From NCBI GenBank assembly GCA_018105865.1, contig CM030870.1, positions 2,018,501 through 2,082,500 of the forward strand: a stretch of DNA of 64,000 bases, given 5' to 3'. The DNA is from Metaphire vulgaris (Eukaryota > Annelida > Clitellata > Crassiclitellata > Megascolecidae). Below the pieces are notes generated by a model. It did not search any database, was not told the origin of the DNA, and saw nothing but the letters and a program-made list of their open reading frames with translations. The position numbers and the translations under genes were made by a program. This document shows, one piece after another, positions 1 through 11,576 of this stretch (positions within the stretch are counted from its first letter, which is position 1; each line of letters opens with the position of its first letter).

Positions 1-1512
1 AAATGCACCACAAGCAAACAGAGACACCAAGCACCATGACAGAGTAACAAAATAGGACACACACAAAACAGACACCCTCTAGCCCATGTACATTCCATAC
101 CTGTGAGGTCACTGTGTGCCATGTGCTCTATATATGTGTGCATGCTGTACAATTGTTTTAAAACATAAACTATGAACTTAAAACATAAACTGTGAACTAT
201 TTGCATGTGCACGGTATACACGCGTGCATGTGCACGGTATATGTGTTTAAATACAGTAATCAGGTCAGAAAGAGCCATTCAAGGCTCAGTAAGTCAAAAG
301 ACACCTACTTGAAGGTGATACATTCAGGGATTTGAAATCAGCATAATTTGTCTTGAAGGATTGGCATGACAAGGTCATTTCAATCACTGTTCAAGATAAG
401 ATGAGCTGAGACATTCAGTAATTATTGCAGTCAGTTGAATTGAGTTAGAGGAAAGTCGTCAAAGGAAGCTATTGTAGTAGTCAATGCACAAAAGTATGAA
501 TGCACAAGTGAGTTGAATTGTTGCTGCTCCCAAAATGTAGTGGCAGCTGTTAGTAGCAATTCCAGGACAGGTGACTGAAGTGATTTGTTTCATTTACATC
601 ACCGGTGCAGAGTCATTTGTCATTTGGTGTACATTTGACCCTGACCCATTGTCTGCTTTTACTTTCATTCATGTTTTTTCTGCTCGAAGCCTGACTATTT
701 TGACTCGCTTTTTGCTGGTTGGTGCAACTTGAAAACCTTCATATGATTTTTCATTTGGCAGCCAACGTCATTGCCTGTGTGACAAAACATGATCACAAAG
801 TGATTACATGAAAAACGTTCTACATTAGCTTCCTTACTTGCTCACCACAGTTTCATGCATTTTAGTACTTAGTTTCATTGGTGTTGCTTAACAGTATCTT
901 ACAGAGCTGCTCCATCCTCTTAGTCAGCCATGTCTTTGGTCTGTAATTCTAGGCCTCCTCAGTATGCCCCAAGCATGAACCTCCTCATTCCAGAAACAAG
1001 TCAGTTGGCCCAAGCCTCTGGAATGTTCTTGACCCAAGTATGAGCAGTGTAGTAAGCTATAAAATACTGATCTTGTGGTCATTTTTCTGAAACGACTTAA
1101 AACTCATCTCTTTATCAATATGCAGTAATTGCTGTGGAAGAGCCTCTGAATGATTTTTTGGAAGAGAGGCTATATAAATATTCTGTTATATTACATTTCA
1201 TCTTGATACAGAATTAGTTCTAAATAGACTTAAATAACAATAAATAGCTGCAGATAGTGTCATAAGCATTTTGGCACAGGAAAACCATCGTTTTAACACA
1301 ATATTGTTGCATCCACCTAATTTACTATGTAAAAATGTTACAAACTTCATGAACATCATTGATGGATTGACATAACGAGTTTTTGTGATATCGTCATAAA
1401 GAGGTCTACTGTACAGTATAAACATTTCCGTTAAAAAGAAACACAACGTGCCCATAAATCCTCTGCCGCATAAAATCTATCTTCGCATCTAAAGTGACAA
1501 CCATTATATGTG
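1..1512. other. Unassigned, intronic or 3' flank of PIAS
   Basis: No confident exon or element is visible. The last PIAS exon(s), starting in phase 2 on the minus strand, may lie here but the C-terminal tail of this family is too variable to pick out by eye. Two small tandem duplications occur: a 20-bp unit around 160-200 and a 16-bp unit at 203-218 and 226-241. Confidence 0.4.
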
Positions 1513-1520
1513 TCTGTAAC

Positions 1521-1870
1521 CAGGCCCTCCGAGAAAGCAACTGCACAGGGGGGCGGTCGGAGGGGGCCCGGGCGATGATGAATATGTATAATTAACAATA
1601 AAATGAATAATAACACTAAAGAACGGTTAAAAATGACAGTTCAGCAGAGGGGCCCGCGAGCACAAGGGGGCCGGGACACAGTGCTAAATAAGCGGCAGAG
1701 ACGAGGCAAAAAAAAAAAAAAAAAAAAGGTCGTCAACGTAAAAGGTCGTAAACATTTATAATAAACGGCTGACGAGCAAAAAAAAAAAAAAAAAAAAAAG
1801 GTCGTCAAGAAAAATTATGACTTGTCAAACCATTCTGCACAGGGGCCCGGAATTTCTCTCGGAGGGCCTG
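1521..1870. mobile_element. hAT-type MITE beside a PIAS splice donor
   Basis: The 350-bp element has terminal inverted repeats CAGGCCCTCCGAGA and TCTCGGAGGGCCTG and an exact 8-bp target duplication TCTGTAAC at 1513-1520 and 1871-1878. CAG-type ends with an 8-bp duplication define the hAT superfamily. The interior has no coding capacity; it holds two A-runs each followed by AAGGTCGT. Related copies are at 21857-22171 and 29254-29655. The insertion point is 12 nt inside the intron downstream of the SIM exon. Confidence 0.9.
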
Positions 1871-1882
1871 TCTGTAACATAC

Positions 1883-2003
1883 CTAGGTACAAGGTGATGC
1901 TCTTCATTATATTCAAATGCAGAACACGAACTTGAGGAAATGTTTTCATCATCAGATTCTGTTAGATCAATCATCTCAATGGCATCTGTCTTTGCAGGAG
2001 AAT
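1883..2003 (-). CDS. PIAS: PIAS exon L: acidic SUMO-interacting motif
   Basis: The 121-nt exon encodes DAIEMIDLTESDDENISSSS followed by CSAFEYNEEHHLVP. IDLT plus the acidic and serine run is the SUMO-interacting motif that follows the SP-RING in PIAS proteins, with serines placed like CK2 sites. The acceptor is GATTTTATAG and the donor is CCTAG/GTATGT. It leaves two bases of a codon, so at least one more exon must follow, at lower coordinates or outside the window. Confidence 0.9.
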
Positions 2004-2192
2004 CTATTATAAAATCATGTACATACATAATCTGGAAGCCATCCAATTAAATATTTTTGAATCAAATCACAATAAAAAAAACAGCTTAAAACTATTCTGT
2101 TTAAATGGGCATATAAATGTTGACACCACCAAGTTTTTCTCAATTTTGTAATGAGCTCCGGTTGACTTTGTAGGTGGCACATCTCAGAAACT

Positions 2193-2193
<1 letters not shown>

Positions 2194-2254
<61 letters not shown>
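2194..2254. repeat. (TAA)n microsatellite
   Basis: About 20 uninterrupted TAA units sit next to a minus-strand LINE fragment. The translated poly-Ile frame is not a gene. Confidence 0.95.
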
Positions 2255-2356
2255 TAGGGACAACAGTTTTCTGCAGACCACAGAATTCTACTGAGATATT
2301 GTGTCGCATGGGCAGCAAATGTCCATTGCACCAATCTTCCATGAATAGTATCCACA

Positions 2357-2925
2357 GTGTTCATGTCCAAGAGTAGTGTTCCATTTGCACACTATTGCAT
2401 AGTAGGATGCATCCCCAATCTGTTGGACCATGAGCACTGCAGTCTCCCAGGGAGTAATTTCCAGCCTATGGAGGGATGGTGTTCATTACAGCAGGCTATA
2501 ACACAGACATGTTTAAGTCCAGCCAGGCAATGTGACTGAAAAATGCTGTGCAGTGACACGAGGTCATGAACAATGTTGATCGAGATACGGTTAAACCAGC
2601 GGACATGCAGTATCTGGCACTGGCAGTGCAGGTTCAAGGCCTGTAATTGTTTGGCATCGTATTTTATAAGTGTAGAATAGGATGGGAAGGACACAAGTCA
2701 AATAGAAGGGCAGCTTTGTGCAGAACTTGAAGCGACTTTGGATCCTTAGACATTGAAGTGATCTCAGGGCAGAAGCTGCCAGGCCATTCCAGTGGTTCAT
2801 ATCAGAGGTGCATCTGCTGTCCAAGCTCTGGACTCTGCTCAAGTGGGTGAAATAGGTAACATTTTCCACTTCTTTCTTATTGACGATGAAGTCATTTGTG
2901 TTTGCTACAGAGCTCAAATTTTTCA
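2357..2925 (-). mobile_element. LINE fragment, reverse transcriptase C-terminal part
   Basis: Minus-strand frames encode KKEVENVTYFTHLSRVQSLD and LTCVLPILFYTYK, then ILHVRWFNRIS. These match the tail of non-LTR reverse transcriptases (VENVTxFTYLGxxxSSDG, YxSLVLPILLYGSETW, ILGIRWFDFI). It is frameshifted and 5'-truncated. The upstream end is split by the hAT element at 2934-3803 and resumes just past 3811. Confidence 0.75.
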
Positions 2926-2933
2926 GTTTGGTT

Positions 2934-3803
2934 AAGTGATTTTATCGTTGACTGTAATTAAAATAGGAACGAAAATTAACGATTTTCGTTAACTGAAATA
3001 GTAATTGAAATTATAAATTATTTTAATAACTGAAACAGAAATAGGAATTCAGTCTTGAAAACGATATTAGAAATTGAAATAGAAATTATTTTTGAACTTC
3101 TATTATTACAATTTACAAATTTACCATACAGAATCATCATCCTTTCAGCACTGCCAACTTGCCAAGTGACGGAGTCCGCTATTACTGACTACAGCAGTTT
3201 AACTTTTACCCACTGACTACACTACCAATGGGATTCATGTATGTGCCGGCCGGCCATCCAGGTTAGACCATTGGTCCTACCATTGTCCATTGCAACACTT
3301 CGTTTCATTACTTTTGTCAGTTCACTACACTTACCCCAGGAGGCAGTAACTCATAATATCTCTATGTTTATTAAATGAAAAAGAGATATTAAGAGCTTTA
3401 TTGTTTATGAATGTGGGCTTAAACAGATGGAATTACATTTTTTGATGTGCAGTACATTGATAGTTTGTATGTATGCTATCTGCTGGTAGAAGATACCGTA
3501 TGCACCGTTCACTGGAAATGCGAGCATTCTTTAAGCTCAATGCATCATTTATTGACTAGCTATGCCGTTATTTCAATGACTCTGCACTGTTTGCGAGATG
3601 CAAACTAAAACATCATCGACAAGTACGAACTGAAATTGAACATTGGAAATTGAACACTGAAACTGAACATGTCACTGAACTGAATTTGAAACTGAAATTA
3701 AAGCGACAAAAATAACTGAAATTGAAATTGAATTAGATATTGTCCCTTCATAGCTGAAACAGAAATTGAATTAAGAATTATTTTCATAAGTAAAATATCA
3801 CTG
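2934..3803. mobile_element. hAT-type non-autonomous element, AT-rich
   Basis: This 870-bp element is flanked by an exact 8-bp duplication GTTTGGTT (2926-2933 and 3804-3811). The ends AAGTGATTTTA and TAAAATATCACTG are imperfect inverted repeats. The interior carries many degenerate copies of TGAAATTGAAATT, behaving as subterminal repeats, and no open frame. It interrupts the minus-strand LINE fragment to its left. Confidence 0.75.
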
Positions 3804-3811
3804 GTTTGGTT

Positions 3812-4610
3812 CTTGCTCACGCAATGTGTAGACCTAGGTGTATGAAGCTGCATAAATTTTGAGAACGGCCAAGGGTGGTCGCAGTGGTCACAACCGGCTT
3901 AAAAAACTGATGATGATTCAAATTACATTCAGAATTTGTGCTTCAACTGCACAATGCAGCAGGTCAAAAGACAAAAATTACATTTTAAAACTTAAAAATA
4001 GGTAAATTCTAAGGAAATCTATTTAGATAATAATTAAATTTCATAGAAATATCCTTCTACAAAATATCTACACAGTTCACTCAAAAACTAACTACAGATT
4101 GTGTTGATTTGTCATATCATAAAAAATCTAATTCAAGTGCAAAGACTTACTTATGAAAATTCAGTACAACACAAAATACAGTTCATAAATACAGCTCAAT
4201 AAAAAAAATCGGCAGTAAAATTTATGACATTTACTTAGAGATTTATATTGCATTTCTGGTTTGAGAACATCCTATAAGGTAGAAATCTGTAAATCAGAGC
4301 CAATTTGCATTCACACCAGCAGTTGCACCAGTAGAATAAACAAAGGAAATGAAAATGACAGCAGTAGTAGTAATAATGGCAGAAGCCTCAGAAGCTTCAT
4401 CAAACAATTTGACAGATGGCAACATTATATATATAATTTCCCCAAAGTCTGTTTGTTTGCATGTTTGTGGATAACCAATCATAATGGGCAGAGCTCATCA
4501 CCACCATCATCAGTGTGGCATTATTTTAAATAATGCTTTGCTGGATGTAGATCTGTATATCTTAATCTTATAGAGCAGCTCATAGACTTATAACTTTTTT
4601 AACTTTGTGC
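3812..4610. other. AT-rich intron sequence, no feature recognised
   Basis: Apart from a possible short continuation of the preceding LINE at the left edge, nothing here resembles a coding region or a bounded element. Short open frames have no recognisable motif. Confidence 0.5.
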
Positions 4611-4614
4611 ACAA

Positions 4615-4965
4615 GTATATTCCATCATTTTTTCCAATTCCTCCCTTCACTGTTCCTCAAGGTTCAGTTCTGCGACCGATCCTCTTCCTCCTTTATACGG
4701 TGGGCTTACTGCGACTTATTCAATGGCAGGGTCCATCATCCCATTTGTACGCAGACGACACACAGGTGAATGGGGTCTGCAAGAAAGCTGATACGGATCT
4801 TCTTACCAATCAGATGAGTTAAATGCGTCAGTGAAATAGCTGATTGGACTAAATCGAATCATATGCAACTTAACGTCAACAAAACAGAGATATTGTGGTG
4901 CTCAACCACACGTCATCAATATCAGATTCCACTCACCACCATTTACGCTAGTTTGGAAGACATTT
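4615..4965 (+). mobile_element. LINE fragment with reverse transcriptase motif
   Basis: The frame reads [17 protein letters not shown], then HLYADDTQV, the B and C (YADD) motifs of CR1/L2-type reverse transcriptases. It then runs through a stop into a degraded continuation. It is truncated at both ends. Confidence 0.8.
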
Positions 4966-4969
4966 GGAT

Positions 4970-5345
4970 GCTTGTACAACGTCGCGATGCGGTGGTGGGC
5001 GATGTTCGAAGACGACGTTGCTATTGCTAACCAAACGGTTTAGTCGAAGAAGCATTTGACGAAGCGTACGTTCAATTGTTCATTGCAGCGTCATAATGTG
5101 TACAACGTCGCGATGCGTTGGTGGGCGTAGCTTAAGAAAGATGCGCAATTTTAAGGTTCACAAAAAATACGTGTACAGCGTCACAAATGGTCACAGTTGC
5201 GTGATTTTGACGTACATAGGCCTAGTTATTACGTGGTTGAGAGAATCGGCGGGGCGGGGCGGATGAACATTGTTGTGTGAATCGGCGGGTCGGGCGTAAT
5301 ATTGACCAGAATCGGCGGGGCGGGCCGTATTATTATGACTGCATA
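4970..5345. repeat. GC-rich degenerate minisatellite-like block
   Basis: The motif TACAACGTCGCGATGCG occurs twice about 126 bp apart, and a block GAATCGGCGGGGCGGG recurs three times between 5243 and 5330. It is much more GC-rich than its surroundings. No coding frame or terminal repeat was recognised. Confidence 0.6.
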
Positions 5346-5489
5346 TCCGCCTTAACCTGGAATCTGGAAGTACGGACTGACCTTTGGATTACAACCTCGA
5401 TTCACCACGGACAATGATTCACGACTCACGATTATTCACTGGGCGACCATCGACTGGTGCAGATGTACTACTACAATGGCGCTAAAGAA

Positions 5490-5494
5490 GTCTG

Positions 5495-5592
<98 letters not shown>

Positions 5593-5626
5593 GCTACTAC
5601 TACTACTACTACTACTGCTACTACTG

Positions 5627-5725
<99 letters not shown>
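5490..5725. repeat. (ACT)n microsatellite
   Basis: About 235 bp of ACT units with a few GCT interruptions and one phase slip near 5660. Poly-Tyr and poly-Thr frames across it are artefacts. Confidence 0.97.
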
Positions 5726-7029
5726 GTGGCGCAGAGCTTGGCTAGGTGGCGTATGTACATCATTGAAACGTTGTTCAATGATTGGGTATTAGGTATAGGT
5801 ATTGTATTAGTATTATCCAAGACTGCTAGCTTAGGCAGATTGCGAAAAACAGATTCCGCCAAAAACCAAACAACCAAACGAGGCCAAAAAACCAGATTGG
5901 GTTGGAAAACCCACACTGGCAACACTGCCGTGAGGCGTGCGGCAATGACGCGTATATTCCAGTAGCTGCTAACAATAGACGAGAAATGCAAATTCTCCAC
6001 AATAGTATTATCCTGCATTGCGAGCGAAGCGAGCATCGTTCTAGTTGTCTATGTAAATTCCCCTAATTACTATTATTATTAATGTTACAACTTATATAGC
6101 ATTGTAACATAGCTAAAAAGGCCAAAGTCAAAAAAACTGTTGACAGTGTTGAAACATCAGTGAGGATCTGAAGACAGCGATATTAAAATCCAGTTGGATG
6201 GTACGGTACAAAGAACTTTGCTGCCACGACGAAATACAGCAATGAATCATTGAGAAGAAATCTTCTAAAAGAAAATACTTTATCAACTTTGACATGCCAG
6301 CAAAGAGCAGAAAAAGAGGGTGTTGAGGGTACTGCAAGGTGGCAATCAAAATTCTCTGTGTGGCAAAATCAGGTGATTTCCCAAGGAGCAGTCTTCCGTA
6401 AAAGTCCATTGTTGAACTCAGCAGATCTGATTGAAATGGAAATTCCAGCAAAGACCGAAGCAACAGTCGATTGGAAAATGCTGACTTGACACTGCCAGCC
6501 ATCATGACAGACAAGATGGCGAACAAGACAACAGCAACAGCAACCAAATGAAGGCATCCACAACAACACAGAAATACATAGAGTGGTGTAAACTCCTTGG
6601 AACACAGTAAATGGAACGCATGGCACAAAATGGCACAAAACCAAACACAGGACATTGGTAAATGCCAAGAATGGAAACAATACAAAGAAAGCTCAAACAC
6701 AAGCAGGCAAGCCGGAAGGTGCCTAACTGGAACTTCTGGTTTGGCACCGTCTGGTTTGTCTAATTGTTTATCTATTTATTTGTTTCTTTTTCTCCCCCCC
6801 CCCTACTTCCAACTCACATAAGGGATGCTAAGTTAATTTGGTTGCTGCTGCACCAAATGCATCTTCTTGTGGGAAAATACAGAGGCACCAAGACTTTTGA
6901 TGTGATACCGATGTCATTCTTGGCAGCTTCTTCAATCCTCAATGGAACACTTTTTGCTGTCTTGTGACACATACATAAGAACAAATTATAATTAATATGA
7001 CCTGCTTTATCTAATGTATATCTAATGGT
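5726..7029. other. Unclassified repetitive-looking intron sequence
   Basis: No family was recognised. A 190-codon minus-strand frame (6128-6700) is Phe/Leu/Cys-rich without a domain. The segment ends in a T/C-rich stretch with a ten-C run near 6795. The string GCGAGCGAAGCGAGC near 6020 is a short inverted repeat. Confidence 0.4.
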
Positions 7030-7037
7030 TTGCTTAT

Positions 7038-7918
7038 CAGACATGGGTCAATTACAATTATAATTGTAATTCAATTGTAATTAATTACATTTGGCCAATG
7101 TAATTGCAATTGTAATTGATCTGGGGAAAGTTCAATTACATGTAATTGTAATTGTCATGTGTGTGTAATTGTAATTGTAATTGAGCTATTGTAATTGTTT
7201 TTCCCAATTACAGAAATGTGAGTTTTCTAAGTTCTAATAGCGTATTAGCATGTATGAGCCGATGTCTTGTCAGTCTATAGCGGTATGGCAGTGAATACAT
7301 TGGATGGTTAGTGAATTGTCAAAGCACAATGGTTATTGGTAAATGGACTCACTGCTCTGGTCAGTTGCCATGCAAAATTTACTTATTTACTTTTTACTGC
7401 CTTTCAAATTGGAAGGGAACCAGCTTATCATTTGTCTACTTCCTGTGTTCTGAGGCTGCGCTTTTTGTGAATAAAAGTTTAATGCCAGTAAAGATGAGCG
7501 TAAATCAAGCAGGAGTAATATGGAATTATTTTGAAAAGTCTGATGACTTTAATAATGCTGTTTCCAATGCAAATGTTAAAGTGAAGTGCCGGTTGTGTGG
7601 TGAATTAGTGTCATGCTCGAAAAAGGCTACTTCGAATTTGTTGACTCATTTGCAGGTTTGTGAAACTTTGTGTTACGGTTTCTTGAAATTGGCCGTAGCA
7701 TATGACTTTGTTGAACTAATTTATGTTAATTATTTTAGACACTGAAGTTTATTAAAAGAAGCAGAAAGAGGAATGAAAAGTAATTGTAATTGACACGTTT
7801 GTAATTGTAATTGTAATTGATCCCAATGCAATTGGTTGTAATTGTAATTGTAATTGACCAAACTCCATATAATTGTAATGTAATTGTAATTGCTTAAAAC
7901 ATAATTGACCCATGTCTC
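7038..7918 (+). mobile_element. hAT element with remnant BED zinc-finger exon
   Basis: The 881-bp element has ends CAGACATGGGTCAATTA and TAATTGACCCATGTCTC and an exact 8-bp duplication TTGCTTAT (7030-7037 and 7919-7926). Both ends carry dense AATTGTAATTG subterminal repeats. Inside, about 7496-7660 encodes a BED finger: GVIWNYFEKSDDFNNA, then VKCRLCGELV and LLTHLQVC, ending at a plausible GTTTGT donor. The rest of the transposase is gone, so it is an internally deleted copy. Confidence 0.85.
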
Positions 7919-7975
7919 TTGCTTATACACATTTGAATACGTTAGGTATTTTAACAAAAGGAACTAATTTCTAAC

Positions 7976-8115
7976 CTGAAATTGTGTGAATGACAAGTCT
8001 TTCATCTTCTACTCTCACCTCTTCCTCTTTTGGTCGTATTGGACACCAGTTGCCGTCAGCAGTGAACTGGATGTCAATTGAATCAGATGCTTTCACAAGA
8101 ATTTCACTAAACAAA
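7976..8115 (-). CDS. PIAS: PIAS exon K: C-terminal flank of SP-RING
   Basis: The 140-nt exon encodes LFSEILVKASDSIDIQFTAD, then GNWCPIRPKEEEV. This is the PIAS block GLFxEIL...DxIQF..DGxWxPxRxKKE that packs against the SP-RING and contributes to SUMO-UBC9 binding. The acceptor is GTTGTTGCAG and the donor is TTTCAG/GTTAGA. A better-looking donor (GAG/GTGAGA, position 8018) lies inside the exon, but using it would throw the next exon out of frame. Confidence 0.92.
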
Positions 8116-8269
8116 CTGCAACAACAAAGAAATTTACAGCATTCATTAGGTGCCCTATAATTACCTCATAAAGATTTGCAAAACCCTGTTCTTACTTTCT
8201 AAAGGGCAATTCTGCAATTTATAAGTTGATTACAAATTTTCACTAAATATGTCTTCCATCACCTACAGT

Positions 8270-8930
8270 CACCTTCCTCAGATCCGATGAAGATCTGTAC
8301 ACCAACAGAGTCAGTGCGGTATGCAATGAAGGCCTGCTCTCAGAATGGTTCCAGGTCAATACAGGAGTCAGACATGGATGTATGAATTGCCCCTGACTTG
8401 TTCCTTACACCAATAGATTCCATCATGATTAAAACAGTTCACCGCGGCTTTGCATAGGCAACCCTCGGTGACAAGGTTTTCACAGACCTAGACTTTGCCA
8501 ATGATGTGGCTATTCTGGCTGAGATGCTTGAAACAACTATCCTTTCCCTAGAATTCTTAGTGAAGAGGCATGCCCATCCTGCCTCCAGGTCAACTGGTCC
8601 AAGACCAAGATTCAATCAAATGATGTCCAGAGTATATGTCCTTCAACCATAGCGATGGCTGGAAACCAGGTGGAGGTAGTGCAGTCCTTCAGCTACCTGG
8701 GCTGCCTGTTTGACAGCTCAGGAGGCAGTGAACCCAGTCTTCCGAAGGATTGCCATATCTAGCAAGTGCTTCAATTCCTTCAATAGATTCATCTGGCGCT
8801 TGAGTATCTGGCTCCAGACCAAGGTCCACCTCTACCAGGTCTATAAACTCCCAGTGCTCCTTTATGGAGCTGAAGCATGGATGCTGACATCTTCGTTGAA
8901 CCAGAGACTCGATGCTGTCCACCAATGATA
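8270..8930 (+). mobile_element. LINE fragment, degraded reverse transcriptase
   Basis: Frames on the plus strand give DLDFANDVAILAE, a decayed form of the FADDVALLAE catalytic box, and later VYKLPVLLYGAEAWMLTS, the typical region before the C-terminal domain. Several stops and frameshifts separate them. Confidence 0.75.
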
Positions 8931-9245
8931 TCTCCGATGACTGCTTTGTGCACCTTACACACATGACCAATCCAGAAGCATTCCAGTGCATGGGCGAGGG
9001 TCCAATATCAGTCAAAATTCTTGCCAATACTGGCAGTAGATTGTGCCTATTTGAACATGTTGCAGTAATAATTATTGGTCAATTACAAGTCGCTCAATGA
9101 TCATGTAAATAAGGTGTGCACAGCCGCTCATATGCAAATTAGAGACATTTGATGAATTCCTGATCTTGTGCCCAAGTCTGCCCTAATTCCTCTTGCCAAT
9201 GCTCTTGTTACCAGTAGACTTGATTACTGCAATTCCCTATACAAT

Positions 9246-10760
9246 CATCATCATCATGGTGTGCCATCTTCGATTCGAAGGTTGGCAGTCACGATTTGTC
9301 TCCATTTGTCTCGGCCTTCAGCTAATCTTTTCATTTCCCCATAATTTTCTATGCCAGTCCAGCTTTTATGTCATCTAACCATGTTCTTCGTGGTCGTCCT
9401 TTAGTTGCTTTTCCTTCATATTTCCCTTCCAAGACATTTAGAGCTTGCTGTGTGCATGATCTTCTCATTATATGTTCAGCATACTGTGTTTTCCTTTTAG
9501 CAATTTCTTTCATCAGGGTCTTTCTGTTTTCCATTCTCTTCAAACATTCTTCATTGGTTATTTTATCTTTCCAACTGATTTTTAGCATCCTTCTGAAACA
9601 CCACATTTCAAATGCATCAATTTTCTTTTGCATAGTTTTTGTTATTGTCCAGCCTTCACAAGGATACATGAACACAGATGTTACATAACATCTCAACATT
9701 CTCTTCTTTGTTGCTAATCCTAAGTTTCTCTTTAGGAGTTCTTTTTGTTTCCAGAATGCTTCTTTAGCCATGGCGATTCTAGCTTTTATGTCTCGTTCAC
9801 ATCGACCATCTTCTGTTATATAACTTCCAAGATATTTGTACTCCTTAACTTGTTCTAATTCAGTACTGTACTGCTTTCCGAGGCGCTGTATAAGCTTACG
9901 AGATTTTACTTACTTACTTACTTATTTTCTATTGAAATTTTGTGCTTTATGTTTTTCTGTTTGCTTATGATCATTGTCTTTGTTTTCTTTAAGTTTATTT
10001 CCATGCCATATTCTTTGCTTTTATTGTTTAGTTTATTTAATACTTTTTGTAAATCTTTCTCGCTTTCAGTAAATATCGCCGTGTCATCTGCATATCTTAT
10101 TATGTTATATACTATTCCATTTATTTTTATGCCTGTAGTTTCTTCCATTGCTTCTTTTATTAGGAATTCTGTATATAGGTTGAATAATAGTGAAGACAAA
10201 ATGCAGCCTGGTCTAACTCCTCGTTTAATTCTAAATTGTTCCGTTTCTTCATTTTGTAGTCTCACTGTAGCGGACTAGTTATAGTACAAGTTGACCAGTA
10301 GCCTTGTTTCTATAGTTGGTATTTCTGCCCATTTCAGTATCTCTATTAGTTTAGTATGGTTCACCATATCAAAAGCCTTTTTGTAATCGATAAAACATAT
10401 GTGCATATTTTTTCCAAATGGCGTCTCTTGTTCCTTTGCCTTTTCTGAAGCCTAGTTGACTTGCCGACAGTAATCTTTCTGTTATGGGTGTGATCCTGTT
10501 TTTTATTATGTATAATAGGATTTTGGACATGTGTGAAATCAGGCTTATGGTTCTGTAGTCTTTGCATTCTTGGACTTTAATTTTCTTGGGTATTGGTGTG
10601 AATATACATAAATTTAAGAAAATCTTCAGGTATTTTTACTGTTTTGTATATTAAATTTATTAGTTTGGTAGTTGCTTTCAGTCCTTCATTTCCCAGGTTT
10701 TGAATCAGTTCTGCACATATCCCATCGTTTCCTGCTGCTTTGTTCTTTGGTAACTTGTAA
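9246..10760 (-). mobile_element. RTE-like LINE, 5'-truncated
   Basis: This 1.5-kb minus-strand copy is bounded by the 9-bp duplication CTATACAAT (9237-9245 and 10761-10769). Successive frames give KAAGNDGICAELIQ, then VRPGCILSSLLFNLY and IRYADDTAIF (catalytic YADD), then GWTITKTMQKKIDAFEMWC and KGRPRRTWLDDIKAGL. The 3' end is a CATGATGATGATG-type tail characteristic of RTE elements. It has several frameshifts and an internal insertion near 9863-9930. Confidence 0.9.
9863..9930 (-). mobile_element. Short LINE/SINE tail inserted in the RTE copy
   Basis: Reading the minus strand, the RTE frame breaks at four AAGT units followed by AAATCTCGTAAGC and a CAGCGCCTCGGAAAG block. The same arrangement of AAGT repeats and AAATCTCGTGG...GCGCCTTGGAAAG occurs at 37805-37865 as the 3' end of another LINE. 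The RTE frame resumes after it. Confidence 0.6.
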
Positions 10761-11264
10761 CTATACAATGGTATAGCAAAATCTAATGTGCAAAAGCTCC
10801 CAAGGATTCAAAATTCTGTAGCTCGGGCCATTACTAAAACTCACAAGCATGATCACACTAGACCTGTTCATTGCAAGTTACACTGGCTGCCCACTGAACA
10901 GAGAATTATATTCTGGTTTATAGAACACTGCAGTCCGGCCAACCGCAATATCTGAAATCTATGCTAGACCACCCAAAACATTCTCATTCAACAAGATTCG
11001 CTAATTCATTGTTAAATATACCTAGAACCAACACTGAAATTGGTAAGAGAGCTTTCTCTATTTCTGGCCAAAAAACATGGAACTCACTTCCCTCAGCTGA
11101 CTAAAAACTTCTCTCTTTAAATTAGCATATCCTCCATAGCTCTCCATAGCTCTGCTTTCTCACTGACTGATTCCTAGAATGACCCGGTCTTTTGCTGACG
11201 AATTTAAGTACATTGATTGATACCTCTAGAGTATTAGAAATGGTGCTATAAAGGTTATTATTAT

Positions 11265-11576
11265 TATTTAAGCGCATAGCCTTTCGGCCATTGCGATTGT
11301 ACACCATAACTGTCTATTCTGCGCACATTGGAAGGCTTCGGACACTGGCAATCCACAGTCCCCATGGATTTGGTGAAGCCAAGTGATTGGTGGTCTGCCT
11401 CGTGGACGATTCCATCCTGTAATCCTAATGTCTCTGTCTTGAAGTTGCGTTGCCAGTTGAAGTGCAGCTGAGGCAGGTACAGCTGGTGGAAGTCTTGCGA
11501 CGTTGCCAAAGAAGCCGAGACGCCCAACCACAACGAAAGATTCGTGACGTGGGTCATCTGAAAGAAGTGCTAACAT
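11265..11576 (-). mobile_element. LINE C-terminal fragment
   Basis: The frame encodes GFFGNVARLPPAVPASAALQ and RPRGRPPITWLHQIHGDCGL, then ALQ/AFQCAQNRQLW. This is the same C-terminal domain as the fragment at 15371-15832 (HVARLP, PRGRPxTTWL, DCGLTATEALQCAQ). It belongs to a LINE lineage seen repeatedly in this window. Confidence 0.8.

Larger units (their letters stand above)
9150..11269 (+). mobile_element. CR1/L2-like LINE 3' part, split by an RTE insertion
   Basis: The left part (9150-9245) encodes LIPLANALVTSRLDYCNSLY. The right part (from 10770) continues GIAKSNVQKLPRIQNSVARA and LHWLPTEQRII. Joined, they read as one uninterrupted CR1/L2 C-terminal region. The element ends in GCTATAAAGG followed by TTA repeats at 11269. 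The intervening 9246-10760 is a separate RTE copy. Confidence 0.85.

Noticed and set aside
1825..2046. 73-codon frame around the SIM read as a separate gene
   Set aside because: The residues before and after the exon come from intron and MITE sequence; the phase fits the PIAS gene exactly.
5457..5792. Poly-Tyr and poly-Thr open frames of 89-111 codons
   Set aside because: They are the three-frame translation of the ACT microsatellite.
6128..6700. 190-codon minus-strand frame
   Set aside because: Biased Phe/Leu/Cys composition, no domain and several overlapping frames on both strands; treated as chance.
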